Shown piece after piece: positions 8,136 to 15,142 of a DNA stretch of 22,531 bases (its first letter is position 1; each line of letters opens with the position of its first letter). Both the position numbers and the translations under genes were made by a program. The DNA is taken from the NCBI RefSeq assembly GCF_946222045.1, contig NZ_CAMILN010000031.1, positions 1-22,531 on the forward strand, in the 5' to 3' direction. This DNA comes from an uncultured Peptoniphilus sp. GTDB lineage: Bacteria; Bacillota; Clostridia; Tissierellales; Peptoniphilaceae. The notes under the pieces were generated by a model. It saw nothing but the letters and a program-made list of their open reading frames with translations. It did no database searches and had not been told where the DNA came from.

Positions 8136-9337
8136 TGAAAGATTTATACACAGTTAATTTAGCAAAAAAGAATATAGAAAATAAAAAGGCAAGGTCAATT
8201 ACCTTGATTTTACTTGTAGGAATTTTAACTTTTATATTATTCATGTCATCATTTATAATTTTTTCTCTTAAAAACGGCATGAAATCTCTATCAGATAGGA
8301 TGGGAGCAGACATTATAGTAGTCCCAGAAGGTTATGATTCCAAAATTACAGGTGCAATATTAAGGGGAGAACCTAATACATTCTTTTTTGACAAGGATAT
8401 ATTAAATAGAGTAAAAAAAATACCAGGAGTTGAGAAAGCCTGTGGTCAAGTTTATCTAGCTACACTTTCTGCTGGATGCTGTTCTTTTCCCATTCAAGTT
8501 ATAGGAATTGACTTTTCTGATGACTTTAGCGTTAAACCTTGGCTTGAAAAACAGATTAAAACTCCAATTAAAGCTGGGCAAGTTGTTGTAGGTGCTAACA
8601 TTGCGGGGGATATTAATCATAAGGTTAAATTTTTTAATCAAGAATTTGATATAAGAGGTAGGCTTGCAAAAACTGGCATGGGTTTTGATAATTCAGTTTT
8701 TATGACAATAGAAGAAACTCATAGATTAGCCAAGGAATATGAAAAGATAATTAATCATCCGGTGGCAAGAAAAGATGATATATCTTCTATTTTAGTAAAA
8801 GTTGAAAAAAACAAAGATCCAAAAACAATTCAAAAACTTATTAAAGAAGAATTTAAAAAAGAAAAAGTGTATCCTTTATTGCCAAGAAAAATAATGACAC
8901 AAGTTTCAGATTCAGCAAAAAACATGCTTGTGTATGTGTATATATTGATAGCTTTGATTTGGATACTAGCTTTCTTTATTTTAAGTCTTGTAAATACCTT
9001 ATCAGTTAAGGAAAGGAAAAGAGAATTTGCAACCATAAGGATATTAGGAGCAACAAAGAAAAAACTCAGTGAAGTAGTTCTTATTGAATCTATGCTAATT
9101 AATGGTACAGGTGCAGTCATAGGTTCTGTGCTTTCCTTTGTTTTAAGTATAACTTTCAATAATGTATTTTCATCACTTTTGAATATGCCTTTTTTAAGAC
9201 CGAATATATTCCTTATGATTTTAATGTTAATAATAGTAATAATTTTAGGAACCTTGTTAGGACCAATATCTTCAATTATTGCTATTAATAAAATAAATAA
9301 AGTAGAATTATTATTGATGCAAAGAGATAATGATTAA
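8135..9337 (+). CDS. ABC transporter permease (FtsX type) with Cys-Cys motif
   Basis: A 400-residue permease: N-terminal helix (about 21-44), extracytoplasmic domain (about 50-265), three C-terminal helices, and the FtsX segment REFATIRILGATKKKL. The outer domain carries a vicinal cysteine pair, Cys115-Cys116 in SAGCCSF, plus Cys103, which the permease pair at 4561/5834 lacks. Vicinal cysteines outside the membrane could bind metal or act in thiol redox. The start is the ATG in TAATG at the end of the FMN lipoprotein gene, with no obvious ribosome binding site, so expression depends on coupling. Its likely motor is the ATPase at 540, at the other end of the operon. It is the last gene before a terminator. 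Confidence 0.88.
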   Translation: MKDLYTVNLAKKNIENKKARSITLILLVGILTFILFMSSFIIFSLKNGMKSLSDRMGADIIVVPEGYDSKITGAILRGEPNTFFFDKDILNRVKKIPGVEKACGQVYLATLSAGCCSFPIQVIGIDFSDDFSVKPWLEKQIKTPIKAGQVVVGANIAGDINHKVKFFNQEFDIRGRLAKTGMGFDNSVFMTIEETHRLAKEYEKIINHPVARKDDISSILVKVEKNKDPKTIQKLIKEEFKKEKVYPLLPRKIMTQVSDSAKNMLVYVYILIALIWILAFFILSLVNTLSVKERKREFATIRILGATKKKLSEVVLIESMLINGTGAVIGSVLSFVLSITFNNVFSSLLNMPFLRPNIFLMILMLIIVIILGTLLGPISSIIAINKINKVELLLMQRDND

Positions 9338-9360
9338 AATAGGCTCTATGTCAAATATTG

Positions 9361-9390
9361 GGGAGACTCGTTAATTCGAGTCTCTCTTTT
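9361..9390 (+). terminator. Terminator of the iron operon
   Basis: A 10-bp stem (GGGAGACTCG / CGAGTCTCTC with one G·U pair) and a 6-base loop, TTAATT, are followed by TTTT. It starts 23 bases after the stop of the last iron-operon gene. It may lie inside the remnant insertion sequence, if that element's end is at 9342. Confidence 0.8.
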
Positions 9391-9515
9391 CATTTAAAAA
9401 TCAATACTTAGACGCTAATTAAACTATCAATTCTAAAACAATAAAAAACTACTAAAAATAAACATAGCAAATAAAACCACTAGGGGTTTTACGGAATTTT
9501 CCCATTTTCTTATCC

Positions 9516-10187
9516 CTACTTACAAGCAAACATGATTCTCTTTCTAAACAAATTGAAATTTTTCATACCAAAACAATTTCTCTTTAAAGTCTTTATCTTA
9601 GTGTGAGTAACTTCAAGTGGACCATTAGACCAAGGATAATCAAAAGAGTTACATATTTCATCAAACCATTTATTAAAAGCAGTGGTACAAGATTTAAATT
9701 CTTTTAAATTAGATTCCTCAGCTCTTCTTATCCATTCTCTTAAAGATTTACCTGCTCTAAGTCTATTGGGTTGGCTTAGTACATATTTATAGCCATAGGG
9801 CAAATAGTAAAATAATTCCTTTAACCTATATGTCAATTTTAAATCATTACCAAAATCAAGCATTAAAGAAACCTCTTTAGCTTGGTCAGTTGTTAGCTTA
9901 GAAGCAGGTTTTATAAATAGGCTCCTACTTCTCTTAAAATACTTTCTTAGCTTATAAGAAATATCCTTTTGAATTCTCTTTCTAACATTCTCCAAAGCCC
10001 AAGAAACTTGCCTTATGAATTGATACCTGTCAACAATATGGATAGAAGTTTTAAAGAACCTATTCTTAACAGACTTAAAGGTATTAGACATATCACTTAC
10101 AAAAAACTTAACACCTTGTCTCTCCTTGTTAGGTACTTTTTTAAATCTAATACTTATGAGAATAAACTTAAAAAATCTATTAGCTTT
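9516..10187 (-). pseudogene. ISL3-family transposase, C-terminal fragment
   Basis: An open frame of 224 codons runs from a TGA at 10188-10190 to the stop at 9516. An internal ATG at 10091 would give 191 residues. The frame carries the ISL3 DDE catalytic region: FFVSDMS (first Asp), IVDRYQFIRQVSWALENVRKRIQ, and the C-terminal WSNGPLEVTHTKIKTLKRNCFGMKNFNLFRKRI with its glutamate. ISL3 transposases are usually about 400 residues, so roughly the N-terminal 180 (zinc finger and helix-turn-helix) are missing. No frame upstream on this strand restores them. It lies between two plus-strand operons in opposite orientation. It is almost certainly inactive. Confidence 0.85.
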
Positions 10188-10432
10188 TCACTTATTATTA
10201 ACGAGTAGTCCTTAGTATAAGAATTAGAGTTTTGTAAACAAAATTTTTGAATTTTAAAAATTCAATTTTACAGGCCAAGAAATGGGATATTATGAGAATC
10301 CCAAAGAAGATAAATAAGAAGAAAATTATTTATTATTAAAAACTAATGAAAGAGATTTTCACAAAGGAGAATAAATTTTCAATATATGGAATGTGATAGA
10401 AATGTGAAATATTTCAAACTCCTATAAAGCCC

Positions 10433-10460
10433 TTGAATTAGAAACTGAAAGTAATATAAT
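10433..10460 (+). promoter_or_regulatory. Promoter of the V-ATPase operon
   Basis: TTGAAT at 10433-10438 and a perfect TATAAT at 10455-10460 are separated by 16 bases. Transcription would begin near 10467, about 30 bases before the preferred TTG start. The rest of the 10188-10498 gap is AT-rich, with one short inverted repeat around 10248-10266 (TTGAATTTT / AAAATTCAA) and no gene seen. Confidence 0.65.
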
Positions 10461-10498
10461 GAGAATTGCACAAGGAAATAAAAAGAGTGGTGATATTT

Positions 10499-10822
10499 TT
10501 GAAAGAAAGTATAGATAGTATTTTGGCAATAGATAAAAAAACCAGAGAACTTGTCGAAAATACTGATAAAGAAATAGAAGAAATAAAAAAAGACCTGCGA
10601 GAAAAGTTAACAGATCTTGAAAATGAATCAATAGAAAAGTCAAAACTCCTTGGCAAGGAGAAAAGCGATGAGATTTTAAAAGACTTTGAAAATAAGGCCG
10701 ATGACCTTAGGAAAGAAAATCAAAAAAATCTAGAAGAAATCGAAGCTTTTTATGAAAAAAATTCTGACGACCTAATAAGAGTTGCTTTTGATAAATTGAT
10801 TGGAAGGGACTCTAATGTTTGA
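10499..10822 (+). CDS. ntpF: V-type ATP synthase subunit H/G (peripheral stalk)
   Basis: A 107-residue, highly charged protein predicted to be almost entirely coiled coil (about 10-95, heptads of Leu/Ile among Lys/Glu). It matches the small peripheral-stalk subunit (NtpF, also called G or H) that pairs with subunit E. Identification rests on size, coiled coil and place at the head of the operon. The start chosen is TTG at 10499, five bases after GGTGAT (10489-10494), a good match to the ribosome binding site. A TTG at 10466 coincides with the expected transcription start, so it is unlikely; GTG codons at 10487 and 10490 are further options. It overlaps the subunit C gene by eight bases. Confidence 0.8.
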   Translation: MKESIDSILAIDKKTRELVENTDKEIEEIKKDLREKLTDLENESIEKSKLLGKEKSDEILKDFENKADDLRKENQKNLEEIEAFYEKNSDDLIRVAFDKLIGRDSNV

Positions 10823-11822
10823 AGGTCTAAAGGCTTTAAATGCTAAGATTTTAAAAATGTATTCGGACTTTTTAGTCTACGAAGACTTTATAAATATGGC
10901 AGAGGGCGACAATGTCAGATTTTGTCTCTCCTACTTAAAGGAAAAGAAATTTCCAAATATAGATTCCTTTTCAGATATTTATGAAATTGAAGAGTTTTTG
11001 CAAGATTACAGAAGAAGGCAAGTAAAAAAACTTCAAGGATTTTTGCCCGGTAAGTACTCAGAATTTATCAAGGCCTATATGGAAAGAGAAAAGGTAGAAA
11101 AAATTGTAAAAATCTTAAGGTCCCTAAGGATGAATAAGGAGCCTAGGGTTGAAAAATTAGTAATAAATGGAAGAAATATTCCCTTTAAGGAAGAGAGCTT
11201 TGAATCTTTTATAGATAATTTAAAGGACACTCCTTATTACGACTACATGAAGAACTACAAGTCATCAAGAGATGAGGATTCTCTTTTTTCCATTGAGATG
11301 AATCTTGACAAGTACTATTACAGGAACTTGACTGAGTCAATAAAGTCTTTGTCAAAGGCTGATAGGGACGAGTTCAAAAAGATCTTTGGCGTCAAGATAG
11401 ATTTATTAAATATTATCTGGATATACAGGGCCAAGAAGTATTACGATATTTCACCAGAAGAAATTTTCAACTTTACCATCTTTGGTGGTAATTACAATTC
11501 TGAAAAGCTCCTCCACCTATCCTATATTGATGAAGAAGAATTTGAAGAAGAGATTAAAAAGTCTAAGTATTCTATTCTTTTTGCCGATGGTAGGGTTATA
11601 AGAACTGGAAGGACTTCTAAAAAGCTAATGTATTCTATTGCAAACAAGAATTTTAGAAGGACAGATGGAATCGGGAAATTTATGAGCTTCTTAATTCTTT
11701 TGGATTCTGAAATTGAAAATATTGAAAGAATTTTGGAAGCTACTAGGTTTGGCCTAAGTAAAGAAGAAAAATTAAAATATATGATCGTAGATAGAAAGGA
11801 AAGTGAAGAAGTTGGCCGTTGA
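10815..11822 (+). CDS. ntpC: V-type ATP synthase subunit C
   Basis: A 335-residue soluble subunit of the V-ATPase C/AC39 family, which sits between the central rotor axle and the membrane ring. The N-terminal segment FEGLKALNAKILKMYSDFLVYEDFINMAE and the repeated helical ALRYLKE-like blocks fit the family, as does the middle IWIYRAKKYYDISPEEI segment. Length is normal for bacterial members (about 330-350). The start has a GGAAGGGA site five bases upstream and overlaps the stalk gene. Its 3' end overlaps the subunit I gene by about 11 bases. Confidence 0.88.
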   Translation: MFEGLKALNAKILKMYSDFLVYEDFINMAEGDNVRFCLSYLKEKKFPNIDSFSDIYEIEEFLQDYRRRQVKKLQGFLPGKYSEFIKAYMEREKVEKIVKILRSLRMNKEPRVEKLVINGRNIPFKEESFESFIDNLKDTPYYDYMKNYKSSRDEDSLFSIEMNLDKYYYRNLTESIKSLSKADRDEFKKIFGVKIDLLNIIWIYRAKKYYDISPEEIFNFTIFGGNYNSEKLLHLSYIDEEEFEEEIKKSKYSILFADGRVIRTGRTSKKLMYSIANKNFRRTDGIGKFMSFLILLDSEIENIERILEATRFGLSKEEKLKYMIVDRKESEEVGR

Positions 11823-13752
11823 AAGAATGAAGGTCGCCAATATAATGGGCGATATTCAAGATATGGATTCCATCATTTTGGATATTTTAAATTTGAAATG
11901 TATGCAATTTATGTCTGCTGAGACAAATATTCAAGAAAACAAGTTTGTCTTCAGTCTAGATGATGAAAAAAATCTAGAAAAGAATCTAGAGAGAAATCTT
12001 GAGCTTAATTATATTGAACCTATTGAAGAAGATGAGTCCCACAAGGTCAGTGCAAAAAAAGCAGAAGAAATCATGAAGTTTTTGGGCATTGACAAGATTG
12101 AGGACAAGTATTTTGAAAAAATTGATGTAAATGAAGACGTGGATTCCTTTGTAAAAAATATAAGTAAAAAAATGGACGAGTATGAAAATACAAAGGAAAG
12201 TCTAAAGATTTTAGATACCCTAAAGGAAAACTATGAACTTTTCAAGAATGTTGATATAGATCTTAAGGATATTGCTGATTTAAAATATTTTAACACTAGG
12301 TTTGGCTTCTTGGACAAGGATGCCAGGGCTAGACTAAAGAAAAATTATGGAAATATCCTTGCTATGATTTATCACACAGGAACAGTTGACAACAGGGAAC
12401 TTTTCCTTGTTATCTATCCAAAGGAAACTGAAAAGGATATTAACAGGGTCCTAAATAGTCTAAACTTCACAGAAGTTGACCTTCTTGGCGAAAATGTTGA
12501 AGGTACTGCTAGCTTAATTTTCAAGAATCTTGAAGAAGAGGAAGAAAATGTAAAGAGAAAGATTTTTGAAATTGAGGAATATAAGAAGAATCTTTTAGAA
12601 TCCATGAATGAAGAGCTAAGGACAAGCCTTGCCCACATGCTCTCTTATGAAGAAATTGAAAAAGCAAAGAAATATATGCTTAGGTCAAATAAGTATTTTT
12701 ATCTTTCAGGTTGGATTGGAGTTAGCGATACAAAAAAATTAGAAGAAAAGCTATCTAAGTACGAGGATATTGATATTGAATATTTTGATCCTAAGGAAGG
12801 AAGTAAGAAGACACCTACAAAGCTTAAAAATGCAAATTTTTTCAAGCCCTTTGAGCTATTAATTAACATGTATGGCACTCCAGCATATGGGGAGTTTGAC
12901 CCAACAGTGATTTTTGGAATTACCTACATGATTCTTTTTGGTGCAATGTTTGGCGACTTAGGTCAAGGGGCAGTATTTGCAGTTGCTGGACTAATCTTAG
13001 CTAAGAAGAACAAGGACTTTGGTGGACTTCTACTTAGGATGGGAGCCTCTTCCATGTTCTTTGGTTTAATGTATGGGTCAGTCTTTGGCTTGGAAGAGAT
13101 TATTCCTGCTATTTGGTTTAGGCCCTTTGATGATATAAATGGCACACTTGTAACAGCTATTTATTTCGGCATTATTTTACTTGCCATAGCCTATGGTATT
13201 GGTATTTACAATAGATTGAAAAGTGGTAGACCTGACGAAGCCTTCTTTGCAAAGGAAGGATTCTTGGGAGTTCTAATTTTTATAGCCATGATCAATATAG
13301 GTATCTCTGTAATGGGAGGATCTGCTCCTCTTCCTAAGAATATTTCTATAGGAATTTTACTTGGATCTCTTGTGATTATGCTATTAAAGAGGCCTATTCT
13401 TAAGCTTTTATTTAAGAAAGAGCCAGAAGAATCTGCTTCAGACTATTATATTGAGTCCTCCTTTGGACTCTTGGAAGCCCTTCTATCTACTATGTCTTCA
13501 ATTATTTCTTTTATAAGGGTTGGTGCCTTTGCAATAAACCACGTTGGTTTGTTCTTGGCCTTTAAAACTCTTGGGGAAATGCTTGGTTCAAGAGGAGGAA
13601 ATATTGCAGTCTTAATTTTCGGCAATATCCTAATCCTTGGTCTAGAAGGTCTTATTGTATTTATTCAATCTCTTAGACTTGAGTATTATGAAATGTTTAG
13701 TAAGTATTATAGTGGTGACGGCGTTTTATTTAAAGCCGACAAAATTTATTGA
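11812..13752 (+). CDS. ntpI: V-type ATP synthase subunit I (membrane stator, a-subunit)
   Basis: A 646-residue subunit that forms the ion half-channels and anchors the peripheral stalks. Residues 1 to about 345 are cytoplasmic with coiled-coil stretches, and residues 345-640 hold seven or so membrane helices, starting at the FEPTVIFG-like block (FDPTVIFGITYMILFGAMFGDLGQG). Two arginines that face the rotor glutamate can be placed: Arg569 in SFIRVGAFAINHVGL and Arg622 in QSLRLEYYEMFSKYY. The TTG at 11812 gives MAVERMKVANI, matching the usual family N terminus, with AAGGAAAG seven bases upstream; GTG at 11803 or ATG at 11827 are alternatives. The final YYSGDG is typical of the family. Confidence 0.92.
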   Translation: MAVERMKVANIMGDIQDMDSIILDILNLKCMQFMSAETNIQENKFVFSLDDEKNLEKNLERNLELNYIEPIEEDESHKVSAKKAEEIMKFLGIDKIEDKYFEKIDVNEDVDSFVKNISKKMDEYENTKESLKILDTLKENYELFKNVDIDLKDIADLKYFNTRFGFLDKDARARLKKNYGNILAMIYHTGTVDNRELFLVIYPKETEKDINRVLNSLNFTEVDLLGENVEGTASLIFKNLEEEEENVKRKIFEIEEYKKNLLESMNEELRTSLAHMLSYEEIEKAKKYMLRSNKYFYLSGWIGVSDTKKLEEKLSKYEDIDIEYFDPKEGSKKTPTKLKNANFFKPFELLINMYGTPAYGEFDPTVIFGITYMILFGAMFGDLGQGAVFAVAGLILAKKNKDFGGLLLRMGASSMFFGLMYGSVFGLEEIIPAIWFRPFDDINGTLVTAIYFGIILLAIAYGIGIYNRLKSGRPDEAFFAKEGFLGVLIFIAMINIGISVMGGSAPLPKNISIGILLGSLVIMLLKRPILKLLFKKEPEESASDYYIESSFGLLEALLSTMSSIISFIRVGAFAINHVGLFLAFKTLGEMLGSRGGNIAVLIFGNILILGLEGLIVFIQSLRLEYYEMFSKYYSGDGVLFKADKIY

Positions 13753-13766
13753 TAAGGAGTTTAATA

Positions 13767-14186
13767 ATGGAAAAAATAATTATTTTAGGAGTTTTAACAG
13801 TATTTTCAATGGTAGTTTCAGGTTTTTATTTTATTTATAAGGGAACAGACAAAAACAGAAAATTTGCCCGTGCCTTTATGAAATTAAACCTATTTGTTTT
13901 CGCACCAGTTTTTGTATTTGGTCTTATATCTCTAGTTCCACAAATGGCATCAGCTGCAGCTGCTCCAACAGGTGGAAACGGACTAGGCTTCTTAGCAGCA
14001 GGTCTTTCAACTGGTCTTGCTTCACTAGGTGCTGGTGTTGCCGTTTCTAATGTAGGTTCTGCAGCAATTGGAGCTGTATCAGAAGACCCTAACATTCTTG
14101 GTAAATCAATGATTTATCTAGGACTTGCAGAAGGTATCGCTATTTATGGTCTTATCATTTCAATTATGATTCTTGGAAGACTATAA
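13767..14186 (+). CDS. ntpK: V-type ATP synthase subunit K (rotor ring c-subunit)
   Basis: A 139-residue rotor proteolipid. Residues 1-25 and 39-62 are two extra N-terminal hydrophobic helices, ending in ASAAAAP. Residues 70-139 are a canonical ATP-synthase C hairpin: GLGFLAAGLSTGLASLGAGVAVSNVGSAAIGA, a polar loop SEDPNILG, and LGLAEGIAIYGLIISIMIL with ion-binding Glu122. Only one hairpin has the carboxylate, unlike the 16-kDa double-hairpin form of Enterococcus hirae. The first hairpin helix has no glutamine at the place used by some sodium-binding rings, so sodium or proton use cannot be decided by eye. The ATG follows AAGGAG by seven bases; an in-frame upstream codon at 13749 is disfavoured. 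Confidence 0.93.
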   Translation: MEKIIILGVLTVFSMVVSGFYFIYKGTDKNRKFARAFMKLNLFVFAPVFVFGLISLVPQMASAAAAPTGGNGLGFLAAGLSTGLASLGAGVAVSNVGSAAIGAVSEDPNILGKSMIYLGLAEGIAIYGLIISIMILGRL

Positions 14187-14500
14187 TGAGATCAATTCTT
14201 TTAACATCAAACGACGATATTATTAACGGCCTTCGCCTAGCTGGCGTAAGGTCTGTTAAATGTAATAACAGATCTGAACTTTTAAAAAATTTTAAATCTT
14301 ACACAAAAGAAGAGGACGTTGGAATAATTATCCTAACTTATTCTTCCTTTAAGGAAATAAAAGAGGAAGTCCTAGACTTTAAACTATCTGGAGCCCTTCC
14401 CCTAGTGGTGACTATCCCAGACCTTGATGGCAAGATGGAAGATGACTTTATTTTAAAATATGTCAGAGAATCTGTTGGTGTGAAAGCTGTAGGTGATTAA
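14186..14500 (+). CDS. ntpG: V-type ATP synthase subunit F (central axle)
   Basis: A 104-residue subunit of the F/Vma7 family (called NtpG in Enterococcus), part of the rotor axle with subunit D. It begins with a Rossmann-like beta strand, MRSILLTSNDDIINGLRLAGV, continues with DVGIIILTYSSF and PLVVTIPD strands, and ends with a helix FILKYVRESVGVKAVG that inserts between the catalytic head subunits. Length is normal. The ATG overlaps the stop of the rotor-ring gene by one base (TAATG), and the next gene begins immediately after its stop. Confidence 0.93.
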   Translation: MRSILLTSNDDIINGLRLAGVRSVKCNNRSELLKNFKSYTKEEDVGIIILTYSSFKEIKEEVLDFKLSGALPLVVTIPDLDGKMEDDFILKYVRESVGVKAVGD

Positions 14501-15142
14501 ATGATTTTACTTGAAAATAAAATTGCCATATTCAACAAAATTGTTTTTCTAAAGCAAAAAGAAGAGTGTGAAAAGAGAATTAAGGAAGAAAAAGAAAAGG
14601 CAGCTAAGATTCTTGAAGACAAGATAAAATCTCTTGAAGAAGATGAAAAAGCCTATGTAGAGAGGAGAGTAAACCTAGCTAAGAGAAGGGGCTATGAACT
14701 TATTGCCTCTGTCGAAGAGCAAAAGAGGGTCCTCTTCCTTGAAGAAGATGAAAAACTTTTAAATGAACTTCTAGAAACTCTTTCAGAAAAACTCTTAGAA
14801 TTTACAAAGACAGATGAATATGTAGAAAGAGAAGTTGAAAGCTTTAAAAGTATTTTAGATGAAATAGATGAAAAGGCCATCTACCTTTATGTTAAGGACG
14901 ATGAGAAAAAAGAATTAGTTGACAAGTTTAAAGAAATTGCTGAGGAAAAGGGAGTTGAGCTTAAGATAGACCAGCTTTTTGAATACCACTTAGGTGGCTT
15001 CATTGTGTCTGACATCAATCAAACTTACAACATTAACCTTTCTCTAAAGAATAAACTTGATGACATGAGATATGAAATTGGCTCAATGCTACATGAAAAA
15101 CTAAAGGAAAGGGGTGAAGTCATTGGAAAGAGCAATAATTAA
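14501..15142 (+). CDS. ntpE: V-type ATP synthase subunit E (peripheral stalk)
   Basis: A 213-residue stalk subunit. The N-terminal half (about 1-95) is a long charged helix (QKEECEKRIKEEKEKAAKILEDKIKSLEEDEKAYVERR) that would pair with the small coiled-coil subunit encoded at 10499. The C-terminal half is a mixed alpha/beta head with YHLGGFIVSD and TYNINLSLKNKLDDMRYEIGSMLHEKL, characteristic of vATP-synt_E. The start directly abuts the subunit F stop, with a GGTGATTAA site partly inside the upstream gene. Its 3' end overlaps the subunit A gene. Confidence 0.92.
   Translation: MILLENKIAIFNKIVFLKQKEECEKRIKEEKEKAAKILEDKIKSLEEDEKAYVERRVNLAKRRGYELIASVEEQKRVLFLEEDEKLLNELLETLSEKLLEFTKTDEYVEREVESFKSILDEIDEKAIYLYVKDDEKKELVDKFKEIAEEKGVELKIDQLFEYHLGGFIVSDINQTYNINLSLKNKLDDMRYEIGSMLHEKLKERGEVIGKSNN

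Larger units (their letters stand above)
9342..10187 (-). mobile_element. ISL3-family insertion sequence remnant
   Basis: The interval holds a truncated ISL3-type transposase on the minus strand and the flank beyond its stop. The likely outer end is GGCTCTATGTCAAATATT starting at 9342, five bases after the iron-operon stop; it resembles ends of ISL3 elements from memory and was not checked. No reverse-complement copy is found upstream of the transposase up to 10498, so the other end is lost. The inner border near 10187 is only where the transposase frame ends. Confidence 0.5.

Noticed and set aside
9969..10208. 79-residue plus-strand open frame opposite the transposase
   Set aside because: It is antisense to the clearly recognisable ISL3 transposase fragment and has no family features.
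10188..10330. Missing N-terminal half of the ISL3 transposase in a shifted frame
   Set aside because: All minus-strand frames here are short and lack the zinc-finger cysteines, so a deletion is more likely than a simple frameshift.
10466..10498. Upstream TTG start for the V-ATPase H/G subunit
   Set aside because: It would coincide with the expected transcription start after the TATAAT box, leaving no ribosome binding site.
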